A model generated the notes under the pieces. That model was not told where the DNA came from. It saw only the letters and a program-made list of their open reading frames with translations, and did no database searches. Both the position numbers and the translations under genes were made by a program. Below, one piece after another: positions 1-8,701 of a DNA stretch of 64,000 bases. The stretch is from Janthinobacterium agaricidamnosum (lineage in GTDB: Bacteria; Pseudomonadota; Gammaproteobacteria; Burkholderiales; Burkholderiaceae_D): NCBI RefSeq assembly GCF_003667705.1, contig NZ_CP033019.1:434001-498000 (forward strand), given 5' to 3'. Each line of letters begins with the position of its first letter. The first letter of the stretch is position 1.

Positions 1-149
1 CGTCCGGCTTCATCTATATCGCCTTGTCCGACCTGATGCCGCAGATGCAGCGCCGCGCCACCTTGCGCGAAACCATCCCGCAAGTGCTGCTGATCGCGCT
101 GGGCGTATGTATCGTGCTGTTCCTGACGCATAAGCGCCACGGCGGTTGA
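1..149 (+). CDS. ZIP-family metal transporter, C-terminal fragment
   Basis: The window opens inside a reading frame whose last 48 residues are visible. They include a polar stretch (residues like ALSDLMPQM) followed by one hydrophobic helix (LLIALGVCIVLFL) and a short basic tail ending in a TGA stop. This matches the last two helices of ZIP (SLC39-like) divalent-metal transporters, which import zinc or iron across the inner membrane and carry a conserved ALxDLxPE-like motif in the penultimate segment. The start lies outside the window. The family call rests on this short tail only, so it is moderate. Confidence 0.6.
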   Translation, partial: SGFIYIALSDLMPQMQRRATLRETIPQVLLIALGVCIVLFLTHKRHGG

Positions 150-179
150 TGCACTGATTCGGTGCCGCAGTACCACTTA

Positions 180-188
180 TGCTATATT
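180..188 (+). promoter_or_regulatory. extended -10 promoter element before the leader ORF
   Basis: TG-C-TATATT reads as an extended -10 element (TGnTATAAT consensus) about 40 bases upstream of the short leader ORF. No good -35 hexamer is visible at 16-18 bases, as is usual for extended -10 promoters. It would start a transcript covering both the leader ORF and the ABC-F gene. Confidence 0.4.
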
Positions 189-227
189 GCCTTTCTGACT
201 AACTTGCACAGAAAGGAGGAAAATATC

Positions 228-317
228 ATGGAAGAAAACTTGTTGCTCGCCTTGTGGCGCGCACGCTCTTTTAGCGCATTTGCCAGCTCTTGCCCACGTT
301 CTATCGCGCTGCGATAA
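228..317 (+). CDS. putative 29-residue leader peptide upstream of ABC-F gene
   Basis: A 29-codon ORF starts at ATG 228 and stops at TAA 315-317. It follows a near-perfect Shine-Dalgarno (AAAGGAGGA, 212-220) at ideal spacing, which is much stronger than the site before the ABC-F gene itself. The peptide begins MEENLLLALWRARSF and is rich in Leu, Arg and Ser, with no membrane or signal features. The 108 bases between its stop and the ABC-F ATG contain CCTCCT (338-343), complementary to the leader's AGGAGG (214-219), and a GGATG/CATCC stem at 397-410. This arrangement resembles translational or transcriptional attenuation leaders of antibiotic-resistance ABC-F genes. That function is inferred, and coding has not been shown. 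Confidence 0.5.
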   Translation: MEENLLLALWRARSFSAFASSCPRSIALR

Positions 318-425
318 CCTGGCCAGAGCAAAGTTACCCTCCTCTACGAGTCCTTTCCTGGTACTCCGTTGTCGTTAGCGCTCCTGTTAACGCGGATGCT
401 TGCATCCCGAACAAAGACAAGAGCC

Positions 426-2168
426 ATGACTACCCTGATTTCTACCCAAGCTTTACAACTGGATACCCACGACGGTTTCCTCTTCAACGAACTCGCCTTT
501 ACCTTGCGCCAGGGCGACCGCATCGGCCTGATCGGCCACAATGGCTGCGGCAAATCCACCTTGCTGGGCTTGCTCAGCGGCACACGGGAAGCCACTGCCG
601 GCACCATCCACTATGCCCGTGCCTGCCGCCTGCAGCACGTGGAGCAGCATTTGCCGGCCGAACTTGCCAGCCTGAGCCTGTACGACGCCTTGCTGGCGCC
701 CGTGCTGGAGCAGCCCGAGCTGCATTGGCGTGTCGACAGCCTGCTGGCCGAGTTAGGCTTCGAGCACGAGACGGCGCAAGTGCCCGTGCATTCCCTGTCC
801 GGCGGCCAGCACACGCGCCTGCTGCTGGGGCGCGCCCTGCTGCAGGAGCCGAACGTGCTGCTGCTCGACGAGCCGAGCAATCATCTGGACTTGCCGTCGC
901 TGCTGTGGCTGGAGCAATTCCTGCTGCGCTGGCGCGGCGCCTTCATCCTCGTCTCGCACGACCAGCGCCTGCTCGACAACGTGGCCACGCGCAGCTGGAT
1001 TTTGCGCGATAGCCGCCTCTACGATTTCGACTTGCCGTGCGGCCCCGCGCTGGCGGCCCTGGCCGAAGCCGATCTTGCCGCTGCCGCCCGCCATGCGGCC
1101 GAACAGAAGGAAATCGACCGCCTGTCCGCCAGCAGCGCCCGCCTGGCCCTGTGGGGCCGCACCTACGACAATGAAGACCTGGCGCGCAAGGCCAAGACCA
1201 TGCAGCGGCGCATCGACAAATTGAAGGATGCGCAATCATTCGTCAGCGATGGCGCACCGTGGCGTTTGAGTTTGCGCGGCAAGCCGCTGGCGGCCGACCA
1301 GTTGCTGGCGCTGGACGCCCTGGACGTGCGCGCCGTGCCCGCTTCCCCGCTGTTGTTCCACACCGGTCAGCTGTGGCTGAAACCGGGCGACCGGGTCGCC
1401 TTGCTGGGTGCCAACGGCAGCGGCAAGTCGTCCTTGCTGCGCCTGTGCTGGCAAGCGATCCAGGAACAGGAGGAGCGGGCGGACTTGCGCTGGCACCACG
1501 CCGCCAACATCGGCTATTACGACCAGTCGCTCAGGCAACTGGCCGATACGGCCGATTTATCCGACGCCCTGTACCCGTTTGCCGTGCAGAACGAAGCGGC
1601 GCGCAGCCAGGTGGCGCGCAAGCAAGCGTTGATCTCGGCCGGTTTCCCGTATGCGCGCCATGGCCAGACGGTGGCGACCCTGAGCGGCGGCGAGCGGGCG
1701 CGGCTGTTGTTCCTGGGGCTGTCCCTGGCCAGCTATCATTTATTGTTGCTCGATGAACCCAGCAACCACCTGGACATGCAGGGTAAGGCGGAGCTGGGGC
1801 AAGCCTTGCGCGGCTTTGAAGGAGCTTGTTTGCTGGTGTCGCACGACCGCGACCTGATCGAAACGGCCTGCAACCGTTTTTGGGTGGTGGCCGACGGCCG
1901 GCTGGAAGAGTGGCCGGACGCCGGCAGCGCGTATGCACGCCTGAGTGCCGAGGATGGACAGGCGCCGTTGCCGGTGCCGCGCGTGGAAAGCGCACCGCTT
2001 GTGCCAGGGCAAACTGATGTGGATCAACAGCTGGAGCGCTTGTGCGAACTGGAGCAATTGCTGGCGGAAGACCTGGAGAGAAAACCGCGCCACCAGAAGC
2101 CGGCCAGCCAGCAGGCGTGGCAGGCGGAACTGGCGCAGTTGAATCAATCGCTGGGGATAAGTTCATAG
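426..2168 (+). CDS. ABC-F family ATPase (duplicated ATP-binding cassettes)
   Basis: This 580-residue soluble protein has two ABC cassettes and no membrane segments, typical of ABC-F translation factors that bind the ribosomal E site. Cassette 1 has Walker A GHNGCGKST (about 37-45), signature LSGGQ and Walker B with LLLDEPSNHLD. Cassette 2 has Walker A GANGSGKSS (about 327-335), signature LSGGE and LLLDEPSNHLD again. Between them lies a charged helical linker (KAKTMQRRIDKLKD), the P-site tRNA-interaction motif of the family. I start it at ATG 426, because an in-frame extension to 369 adds residues outside the conserved fold. The subfamily (housekeeping or antibiotic protection) cannot be told from sequence alone. 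The upstream leader ORF would favour a drug-inducible role. Confidence 0.85.
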   Translation: MTTLISTQALQLDTHDGFLFNELAFTLRQGDRIGLIGHNGCGKSTLLGLLSGTREATAGTIHYARACRLQHVEQHLPAELASLSLYDALLAPVLEQPELHWRVDSLLAELGFEHETAQVPVHSLSGGQHTRLLLGRALLQEPNVLLLDEPSNHLDLPSLLWLEQFLLRWRGAFILVSHDQRLLDNVATRSWILRDSRLYDFDLPCGPALAALAEADLAAAARHAAEQKEIDRLSASSARLALWGRTYDNEDLARKAKTMQRRIDKLKDAQSFVSDGAPWRLSLRGKPLAADQLLALDALDVRAVPASPLLFHTGQLWLKPGDRVALLGANGSGKSSLLRLCWQAIQEQEERADLRWHHAANIGYYDQSLRQLADTADLSDALYPFAVQNEAARSQVARKQALISAGFPYARHGQTVATLSGGERARLLFLGLSLASYHLLLLDEPSNHLDMQGKAELGQALRGFEGACLLVSHDRDLIETACNRFWVVADGRLEEWPDAGSAYARLSAEDGQAPLPVPRVESAPLVPGQTDVDQQLERLCELEQLLAEDLERKPRHQKPASQQAWQAELAQLNQSLGISS

Positions 2169-2181
2169 TTATCCACGGGTA

Positions 2182-2215
2182 AAAAAATGGCGGACCATCT
2201 GGTCCGCCATTTTTT
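2182..2215. terminator. bidirectional rho-independent terminator
   Basis: A perfect stem with a two-base loop (ATGGCGGACCA / TGGTCCGCCAT) is flanked by an A-run on the left and a T-run on the right. It can therefore terminate transcription of both convergent genes: the ABC-F gene ending at 2168 and the sulfurtransferase whose stop codon overlaps the T-run. Confidence 0.9.
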
Positions 2216-3065
2216 AATTGCCCGTCGCCACCGGCCGCGCCGGATCGGCGCACCATTCGCTCCACGAGCCCGGATACAGGGCCGCGCCAGGTAAACCGGC
2301 CACTTCCAGGGCCAGCAGGTTGTGGCACGCCGTCACGCCGGAGCCGCACTGCATGACGGCCGCTTGCGGTGCGTCAAACAGGGCGCTGAAATCGCGCCGC
2401 AGTGCTTCCGCGCTTTTAAAGCGGCCGTCCGCCTGCAGGTTATCCTTGAAGAAACGGTTTTTCGCGCCCGGGATGTGGCCGCCCACGGGGTCGATGGTTT
2501 CGTTTTCGCCCCGGTAGCGGTCGGGGGCGCGCGCATCGATCACCGTCAAGGCTTGCGTTTCCAGGTTGGCGATGACGTCCTGCACGCTGACCGTGCGCGT
2601 CAGGCTGGCCTTTTCCGTCAGCTTGCCGGCAGGGCGTGGCGCCACGGGCGTGACCAGCGGCAAGCCCTGTGCCTGCCAGGCGGCCAGGCCGCCGTCGAGC
2701 ACGGCCACATTCGGATGGCCGACCCAGCGCAGCAGCCACCACAAACGGGCGGCGAACATGCCGCCCTGGCCATCGTACGCCACCACTTGCGTGTCGTCAT
2801 TGATACCCCAGCCGCGCAGGGTGGCCAGCAGGGCGTTGCGGTCGGGCAAGGGATGCCGTCCCGTAAATTGGGGGCCACGGGCCGTCTTGGGGCCGGACAG
2901 GGCCGTGTCGATGTCGGCGAATTGCGCGTTCTGGATATGCCCGGCGGCAAACGCGTCGCTGCCCGCTGCCGGGTTGAGCAAGTCGTGGCGGCAATCGAGG
3001 ATGACCCAGTGGCTGTCATTCAGGTGGCTGGCCAGTTCGCTGGCCTGGATCAAGGTGGTGTACAT
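2214..3065 (-). CDS. sseA: 3-mercaptopyruvate sulfurtransferase, two rhodanese domains
   Basis: This 283-residue protein has tandem rhodanese domains and transfers sulfane sulfur from 3-mercaptopyruvate (or thiosulfate) to a thiol or cyanide acceptor. The catalytic loop in the second domain is CGSGVTA with Cys at about residue 240. That form is typical of mercaptopyruvate-specific enzymes, as opposed to the CRxGxR loop of thiosulfate:cyanide rhodaneses. The first domain lacks the cysteine loop, as usual. I chose the ATG at 3063-3065 because AAGGAG lies 8 bases upstream; a longer in-frame start at 3125 would run into the upstream gene. It begins 13 bases after the DMT permease, so the two are probably cotranscribed. 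Confidence 0.88.
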   Translation of the reverse strand: MYTTLIQASELASHLNDSHWVILDCRHDLLNPAAGSDAFAAGHIQNAQFADIDTALSGPKTARGPQFTGRHPLPDRNALLATLRGWGINDDTQVVAYDGQGGMFAARLWWLLRWVGHPNVAVLDGGLAAWQAQGLPLVTPVAPRPAGKLTEKASLTRTVSVQDVIANLETQALTVIDARAPDRYRGENETIDPVGGHIPGAKNRFFKDNLQADGRFKSAEALRRDFSALFDAPQAAVMQCGSGVTACHNLLALEVAGLPGAALYPGSWSEWCADPARPVATGN

Positions 3066-3078
3066 CAGGAATGCTCCT

Positions 3079-4002
3079 TTACACTTCGCTGGCGATGGGA
3101 TCCGTGCGCGCGATGGCGGCGCCACGGGCCGTGTTGCGGGTATTGTAATAGGTGGCGGCGATGCCCGAGGCGAGGATGATGGCGATGCCCGTCCAGCCGT
3201 GCCAGTCGAACAGGTCGCCGAAGATCACCACGCCCCAGAAGCTGGAAAAGACGATGCCTGTGTATTGCAAATTGGCAACCACGAGGGTCTTGCCCAGGCG
3301 ATAGGAGCGCGTCATGGCCATCTGCGCCATGGTGGCGCACAAGCCGATGGCGGCCAGCAAGCCGATGCCGTAGGCGCTCGTGTGCATGTGCCAGACGACG
3401 GGGCCGCCGCCGGCGCTGGCCACGTGGCCGATCACGCCGGCCAGGAAATTGACGACCGAGAAATAGAACACGACCCGGTATTCGGGCTCGCCCAGCAAGC
3501 CCAGTTTGCGCACCTGCAAGTAGGCGAGGGCCGACAGCATGCCGGAAATCAATGCCGTGATGGCGCCGGCCAGCTGGTCCGTCTCGAACACCGGTTGCAG
3601 CAGCAACGTCACGCCGACAAAGCTCATGGCAATGGCCGCCACCAGCGGCCACTCGACCTGTTGCATGCCTTTCCACCAGCCGCCAGCCAGCAGGATGACG
3701 GCGATCCAGATGGGCGCCATGTAATTGAGGGTCATGGCCGTGGCAAGCGGCAGGATGGCGATGGCATAAAACCACAGCCACAGGGCGATCACGCCCACCA
3801 CGCCGCGCCACAGATGCTGGCCCGGCATCGTGGTTTTAAAGCTGCCGCCCTGGTACAGAATCGTGCAGCTCATGACGAGCATGCCGATGATGCCGCGGTA
3901 CATGACGATTTCGGACGTCGAATACAGATCCGACGCCAGTTTCACGCACACGCCCATGATGGCGAACATAAAGCTGGCAAACAGCATCCAAAGTGACTGC
4001 AT
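3079..4002 (-). CDS. DMT-superfamily permease (EamA family)
   Basis: This 307-residue, strongly hydrophobic protein has about ten predicted membrane helices in two repeated halves, the layout of EamA/RhaT-type drug/metabolite transporters. The N-terminal half starts MQSLWMLFASFMFAIMGVCV, and the pattern of short loops with Arg-Gly (YRGIIGML) after helix 2 is typical. The substrate cannot be read from sequence; candidates are amino acids, nucleosides or other metabolites for export. It lies between the Rieske oxygenase (55 bases upstream) and sseA (13 bases downstream) on the same strand. Confidence 0.8.
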   Translation of the reverse strand: MQSLWMLFASFMFAIMGVCVKLASDLYSTSEIVMYRGIIGMLVMSCTILYQGGSFKTTMPGQHLWRGVVGVIALWLWFYAIAILPLATAMTLNYMAPIWIAVILLAGGWWKGMQQVEWPLVAAIAMSFVGVTLLLQPVFETDQLAGAITALISGMLSALAYLQVRKLGLLGEPEYRVVFYFSVVNFLAGVIGHVASAGGGPVVWHMHTSAYGIGLLAAIGLCATMAQMAMTRSYRLGKTLVVANLQYTGIVFSSFWGVVIFGDLFDWHGWTGIAIILASGIAATYYNTRNTARGAAIARTDPIASEV

Positions 4003-4057
4003 GAGTAATCCTGACGATGAAAATGAAAAAGGCCGCGCAATGCGGCCCCTTGAGGAA

Positions 4058-5158
4058 TTACAGTTCGATATTGCTGCGGTACCACTCGTGGAAATGCTGC
4101 ATGCCGTCTTCCATGGGCGATTGGTAAGGGCCCACTTCGTTCACGCCGCGCGCAATCAGGACCTTGCGGCCCGCATCCATGCGCTGGGCGATTTCATCGT
4201 CCTCGACACAGGTTTCCATGTAGGCAGCCCGTTCCGCTTCGACGAAGTCGCGCTCGAACAGTACGATTTCTTCCGGGTAATAGAACTCTACCACGTTGCG
4301 CGTTTTTTGCGGGCCGTCGGGCCACAGGGTCGAGACGACCAGCACGTGCGGATACCATTCGACCATGATGTTCGGATACAAGGTCAGCCAGATGGCACCA
4401 TACGGCGGCGCTTCGCCGCCGCGGAATTGCAGCACCTGCTCCTGCCATTTCTTGTAGGCAGGCGAGCCGGCCTGCTGCAGGCCGCGGTGCACGCCCACCG
4501 TCTGCACGCTGTAATCCTTGCCGAATTCCCAGCGCAGGTCGTCGCAGCTGACGAAGCTGCCCAGGCCCGGGTGGAACGGTTCGACGTGATAATCCTCGAG
4601 GTAGACTTCGATGAAGGTCTTCCAGTTGTAGTCGCACTCGTGGATTTCCACGTGGTCGAACATGTAGCCGGAAAAATCGAGGTCTTTCGAGACGGACAAA
4701 TCTTTCAATTTTTCCATCACGTTGTAGCCATTTTGCTCGAACAGCAAGCCATTCCAGCTTTGCAGCGGCGTTTTCGACAGGTTCAGGCACGGCGTCTCGG
4801 GGAAATGCGGCGCGCCGATCAATTCACCCTTGAGGTCGTAGGTCCAGCGGTGCAGCGGGCAGACGATGTTATTTGCGTTGCCGCGGCCATTGAACATCAG
4901 CGCCTGCCGGTGGCGGCACACGTTGGACAGCACTTCGATGCCATTGGCGTTGCGCACGAGCATGCGCCCTTCGTTCTCAGACGCCAGGGTCGCAAAATCG
5001 CCGGTTTCCGGCACCATCAGCTCGTGCCCGACATAGCGCGGGCCGGCTTGGAACAATTGCTGCATTTCACGCTGCAACAGCGTTTCGTCAAAATAGACGT
5101 GGACCGGAAGTTGCGCGTTTGAACGCGCCAGCTTGGCGTGAGTAGCCAGATCGGACAT
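4058..5158 (-). CDS. Rieske-type aromatic-ring-hydroxylating oxygenase, alpha subunit
   Basis: This 366-residue protein has an N-terminal Rieske [2Fe-2S] domain, Cys81-X-His83 and Cys100-X2-His103. A catalytic domain follows with the mononuclear-iron motif (N178, then EDYHVEPFH giving His191 and His196). This is the architecture of ring-hydroxylating dioxygenase and Rieske monooxygenase large subunits. No reductase, ferredoxin or beta-subunit gene is nearby, so electrons must come from elsewhere. I start at ATG 5158 (MSDLATHAK); ATG 5170 is an alternative, and a frame extension to 5320 lacks family-like residues. The substrate is unknown. A perfect TATAAT -10 on this strand lies at 5289-5294. 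Confidence 0.85.
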   Translation of the reverse strand: MSDLATHAKLARSNAQLPVHVYFDETLLQREMQQLFQAGPRYVGHELMVPETGDFATLASENEGRMLVRNANGIEVLSNVCRHRQALMFNGRGNANNIVCPLHRWTYDLKGELIGAPHFPETPCLNLSKTPLQSWNGLLFEQNGYNVMEKLKDLSVSKDLDFSGYMFDHVEIHECDYNWKTFIEVYLEDYHVEPFHPGLGSFVSCDDLRWEFGKDYSVQTVGVHRGLQQAGSPAYKKWQEQVLQFRGGEAPPYGAIWLTLYPNIMVEWYPHVLVVSTLWPDGPQKTRNVVEFYYPEEIVLFERDFVEAERAAYMETCVEDDEIAQRMDAGRKVLIARGVNEVGPYQSPMEDGMQHFHEWYRSNIEL

Positions 5159-5564
5159 CCCAACCCCCATAAATGTACAACGGTCAGCAGTGCCCCAGGC
5201 CATTCCCTGGGCAACCGCTACAGAGAGAAAGAATCCGCAAAGACCTGAATTCAAATTTGTTGAAACGGTATTTCGGACAGAACCGGCGATTATAGCGCGT
5301 ATCGGCCTCGGCATTATCAAACCCGCCCGGTAAATGCACTACTTTAATGAGAAACATTGTCATTTGGCGTGCAATTTCCGGTAGCAAGGGGCGATTCGGC
5401 TAAAATCCACTGACAAGCTGGCAACGCTATTGACTTTGAGCGCGCCGATTGCGCTTAAGTTTTCACTTAATAGTGTGGTTTGTTCTAAAATAACGCTTCT
5501 ATACTGGCCGGGAGTCCCCGGCGTCTCCCTACAAGCCCCTCGTGCCACGAAGAGATCTGAGTCT
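5159..5564. promoter_or_regulatory. divergent intergenic region with promoters in both directions
   Basis: This is about 400 bases without a gene between the Rieske oxygenase (minus) and xseB (plus). On the minus strand TATAAT at 5289-5294 is a consensus -10, though its -35 is poor. On the plus strand there are two candidates: TTGACT 5430-5435 with GCTTAA 5453-5458 (17-base spacer), and TTCACT 5462-5467 with TAAAAT 5486-5491 (18-base spacer). Either would drive the xseB-ispA-dxs operon. No conserved RNA structure was recognised. Confidence 0.45.
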
Positions 5565-5816
5565 ATGTCGAAGAAATTAACTGCCGCTGCCGCAGCGCCG
5601 GCCTCGTTTGAAGAGGCGATGGCGGAACTGGCGCAGCTGGTAACGCAAATGGAAGCGGGCCAGTTGCCGCTGGAAGCATCGGTCGCGGCGTACCAGCGCG
5701 GCTCGGAACTGGTCAAGTATTGCGCTACCCAGCTCGACAGTGTCGAAGCGCAGGTGAAAGTACTGGAAGGCGACATGTTGAAACCGTTCGTGGATGCCGG
5801 CGAGGCCGCCCAATGA
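5565..5816 (+). CDS. xseB: exodeoxyribonuclease VII small subunit
   Basis: This 83-residue acidic helical protein contains the XseB signature: SFEEAMAELAQLVTQME, then GQLPLEASVAAYQRG and a C-terminal helix. It is the small subunit that assembles along XseA to form exonuclease VII, which degrades single-stranded DNA to oligonucleotides in mismatch repair and DNA processing. Start ATG 5565 gives the family's usual length of about 80 residues. The in-frame stretch upstream to 5430 is promoter DNA. Its TGA overlaps the ispA start (ATGATGG), which indicates translational coupling. The xseB-ispA-dxs order is common in proteobacteria. Confidence 0.92.
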   Translation: MSKKLTAAAAAPASFEEAMAELAQLVTQMEAGQLPLEASVAAYQRGSELVKYCATQLDSVEAQVKVLEGDMLKPFVDAGEAAQ

Positions 5817-6724
5817 TGGCCAATGTGCAACAAGACAGCGTGACCTTCGGCGACTGGATGCAAGCGACCCAGTCCGGCGTGGAAGGCCGGCTCGACCAAT
5901 TCCTGCCGGCGGCAGACGTCGTGCCGCACAAGCTGCACGCGGCCATGCGCTACGCGCTGCTGGGCGGTGGCAAGCGCGTGCGCCCGCTGCTGGTGATGGC
6001 GGCCGGCGAACTGTTTGACGCCGATCAAGACACGCTCGCGCGCGCAGCTTGCGCGCTGGAAATGATTCACGTGTATTCGCTCGTGCATGACGACATGCCG
6101 TGCATGGATGACGATGCCTTGCGCCGTGGCAAGCCCACCGTGCACATCGCCTATGATGAAGCGACGGCCCTGCTGGTCGGCGACGCGCTGCAATCGCAGG
6201 CCTTCATGCTGCTGGCCGACGGCGCGGCGATTCTTCCCGCGCGGCAGATGGCGATGATCCGGCTGCTGGCGCACGCTTCCGGTTCCGCAGGCATGTGCGG
6301 CGGCCAGGCGATCGACCTCGACAGCGTCGGCCTGGCCTTGACCTTGCCGCAGCTGGAACAGATGCATCAACTGAAAACGGGCGCCTTGCTGCGCGCAGCC
6401 GTGATCCTCGGCGCGCTGGCGGGCAAGGATTTGACGGCGGACGAGATGTCGGCGCTGAACGCGTATGCGCGCGCCGTCGGGCTGGCGTTCCAGGTGGTCG
6501 ACGACGTGCTCGACGCGACGGCCGATTCGGCCACCCTGGGCAAGACGGCGGGCAAGGATGCTGCCGCCAACAAGCCTACCTACGTATCGATACTGGGGCT
6601 GGAACCATCGCGGGCCCTGGCAGAACAATTGCGGTGCGACGCCCATGCGGCGCTGGCGCCATTCGGGGACAAGGCACGCCGTTTGCGCGAGCTGGCGGAC
6701 CTGGTCGTGCAGCGGAAGGCATAA
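5813..6724 (+). CDS. ispA: farnesyl diphosphate synthase (geranyltranstransferase)
   Basis: This 303-residue trans-prenyltransferase condenses isopentenyl diphosphate with dimethylallyl and geranyl diphosphate to make farnesyl diphosphate, the precursor of ubiquinone side chains, undecaprenyl phosphate and heme A. The first aspartate-rich motif (HDDMPCMDDD), the GGGKRVRP segment before it and the second motif (VVDDVLD) are intact. The start is ATG 5813 or the adjacent ATG 5816, overlapping the xseB stop. It ends immediately before dxs with no gap. The product links to ubiA and ctaB/ctaA elsewhere in the window, which use prenyl diphosphates. Confidence 0.93.
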   Translation: MMANVQQDSVTFGDWMQATQSGVEGRLDQFLPAADVVPHKLHAAMRYALLGGGKRVRPLLVMAAGELFDADQDTLARAACALEMIHVYSLVHDDMPCMDDDALRRGKPTVHIAYDEATALLVGDALQSQAFMLLADGAAILPARQMAMIRLLAHASGSAGMCGGQAIDLDSVGLALTLPQLEQMHQLKTGALLRAAVILGALAGKDLTADEMSALNAYARAVGLAFQVVDDVLDATADSATLGKTAGKDAAANKPTYVSILGLEPSRALAEQLRCDAHAALAPFGDKARRLRELADLVVQRKA

Positions 6725-8593
6725 ATGAAACTGTTAGAAACCATCAATGAACCAGCGCAAGTGCGCAAGCTGGCCCGCTCGCAACTGGTGCCGCTGGCGC
6801 AGGAATTGCGCAGCTTCCTGCTCGATTCCGTTTCCAAGACGGGCGGCCATCTGTCGTCCAATCTGGGCACGGTCGAGCTGACCGTCGCGCTGCACTACGT
6901 CTTCAACACGCCGCACGACCGCATCGTCTGGGACGTGGGCCACCAGACCTATTCGCACAAGATCCTGACGGGCCGCCGCGAGCGCATGCACACCTTGCGC
7001 CAGAAAGACGGCATTTCCGGCTTCCCGAAACGCGACGAGAGCGAATACGACACCTTCGGCACGGCGCACTCGTCGACGTCGATCTCGGCCGCGCTGGGCA
7101 TGGCCCAGGCCGCCAAGATCAAGGGCGATCCGCTGCATGCGATCGCCGTGATCGGCGACGGCTCGATGACGGCCGGCATGGCCTTCGAGGCGATGAACAA
7201 TGCGGGCGTGCAGGAAGACGTCAACCTGCTGGTGATCCTGAACGACAACGACATGTCGATCTCGCCGCCCGTGGGCGCCCTGAACCGCCACCTGGCGCGA
7301 TTGATGTCGGGCCAGTTCTATGCGGCGGCGAAAAATGTCGGCAAGTCCGTTTTGCCCGGCCCCGTGCTGGAACTGGCGAAGCGCTTCGAAGAGCACGCCA
7401 AGGGCATGGTCGTGCCCGCCACCATGTTCGAGGAATTCGGTTTCAATTACATCGGCCCCATCGACGGCCACGACCTCGATTCGCTGATCCCGACCTTGCA
7501 AAACATCAAGCAATTGAAGGGCCCGCAATTCCTGCACGTGGTGACCAAGAAGGGGCAGGGCTACAAGCTGGCCGAAGCGGAACCGATCCTGTACCACGGC
7601 ACGCCGAAGTTCAATCCCTTGGAAGGCATCAAGCCGGCCACGGCACCGGGCAAGATGACGTACACGGAAGTGTTCGGCAACTGGCTGTGCGACATGGCGG
7701 CGCACGACAAGCGCCTGGTGGGCATCACGCCGGCCATGCGCGAAGGCTCGGGCATGGTCAAGTTCGAACAGCAATTCCCGAACCGCTATTTCGACGTCGG
7801 TATCGCCGAGCAGCATTCCGTGACGTTTGGCGCCGGCCTGGCCTGCGAAGGCTTGAAACCCGTCGTGGCCATTTACTCGACCTTTTTGCAGCGCGCCTAC
7901 GACCAGCTGATCCACGACGTGGCCCTGCAAAACCTGGACGTGACGTTCGCGCTGGACCGTGCCGGCCTGGTGGGCGCCGACGGCGCCACGCACGCGGGCA
8001 ATTACGACATGGCGTTCCTGCGCTGCATCCCGAACATGGTCGTCATGGCTGCGTCCGATGAAAACGAATGCCGCCAAATGCTGACGACGGGCTACCATTA
8101 TCCGGGCCCCGCCGCCATCCGCTATCCGCGCGGCGCCGGTGCCGGCGTGGCCATCGTGCCGGAACTGACCAGCATCGAGATCGGCAAGGGCGAGATCAAG
8201 CGTCACGGCAAGCGCATCGCCATCCTGGCCTTCGGTTCGATGGTGGCGCCGAGCGTGGCGGCCGGTGACAAGCTCGACGCGACGGTGGCCAACATGCGCT
8301 TCGTCAAGCCGCTCGACGTGGCACTGGTGAAGCAGCTTGCTGCCGAGCATGATTACCTGGTGACGGTGGAAGAGGGCTGCATCATGGGCGGCGCCGGTTC
8401 GGCCGTGGCCGAAGCGCTGGCGGCGGAAGGCATCGTCAAGCCTATCCTGATGCTGGGCTTGCCCGACACCTTCATCGACCATGGCGACCCCGTGCAACTG
8501 CTGAAAAGCGTGGGCCTGGACGCCACCGGCATCGCCGCGTCGATCGAGCAGCGTTTTGGCGGCTCCCAGCCGCGCCTGGCTGTCGTCAGCTAA
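6725..8593 (+). CDS. dxs: 1-deoxy-D-xylulose-5-phosphate synthase
   Basis: This 622-residue thiamine-diphosphate enzyme makes 1-deoxy-D-xylulose 5-phosphate from pyruvate and glyceraldehyde 3-phosphate, the first step of the MEP isoprenoid pathway. The N-terminal TPP motif [15 protein letters not shown] ... [12 protein letters not shown] is intact, as are the transketolase pyrimidine-binding segment ([12 protein letters not shown]) and the C-terminal transketolase domain. It starts at the base after the ispA stop (TAA ATG) and is followed by a strong terminator, so it closes the xseB-ispA-dxs operon. Confidence 0.96.
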   Translation: MKLLETINEPAQVRKLARSQLVPLAQELRSFLLDSVSKTGGHLSSNLGTVELTVALHYVFNTPHDRIVWDVGHQTYSHKILTGRRERMHTLRQKDGISGFPKRDESEYDTFGTAHSSTSISAALGMAQAAKIKGDPLHAIAVIGDGSMTAGMAFEAMNNAGVQEDVNLLVILNDNDMSISPPVGALNRHLARLMSGQFYAAAKNVGKSVLPGPVLELAKRFEEHAKGMVVPATMFEEFGFNYIGPIDGHDLDSLIPTLQNIKQLKGPQFLHVVTKKGQGYKLAEAEPILYHGTPKFNPLEGIKPATAPGKMTYTEVFGNWLCDMAAHDKRLVGITPAMREGSGMVKFEQQFPNRYFDVGIAEQHSVTFGAGLACEGLKPVVAIYSTFLQRAYDQLIHDVALQNLDVTFALDRAGLVGADGATHAGNYDMAFLRCIPNMVVMAASDENECRQMLTTGYHYPGPAAIRYPRGAGAGVAIVPELTSIEIGKGEIKRHGKRIAILAFGSMVAPSVAAGDKLDATVANMRFVKPLDVALVKQLAAEHDYLVTVEEGCIMGGAGSAVAEALAAEGIVKPILMLGLPDTFIDHGDPVQLLKSVGLDATGIAASIEQRFGGSQPRLAVVS

Positions 8594-8610
8594 GTTGGCT
8601 TACAGAATGA

Positions 8611-8638
8611 AAAGCGGCACTGCGGTGCCGCTTTTTTT
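8611..8638 (+). terminator. rho-independent terminator after dxs
   Basis: A 10-bp stem (AAAGCGGCAC / GTGCCGCTTT) with a four-base loop is followed by a run of T. It lies 18 bases after the dxs stop codon. Confidence 0.92.
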
Positions 8639-8701
8639 GCGCCTGCGGGGTTTTTACGCTGCACTGCAACATTTTTCGTCCGGGAATGCTACGATGACGC
8701 T

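Noticed and set aside
2566..3996. 476-codon plus-strand frame across sseA and the DMT permease
   Set aside because: Both minus-strand genes have strong family motifs and ribosome sites; this frame is a shadow of them.
5171..5320. N-terminal extension of the Rieske oxygenase to 5320
   Set aside because: It runs through the promoter region including a TATAAT box and has no similarity to the oxygenase N terminus.
6734..8497. 587-codon open frame antisense to dxs
   Set aside because: It is the mirror of a conserved enzyme in GC-rich DNA, has no family motifs and is rich in His, Gln and Arg as expected of an antisense shadow.
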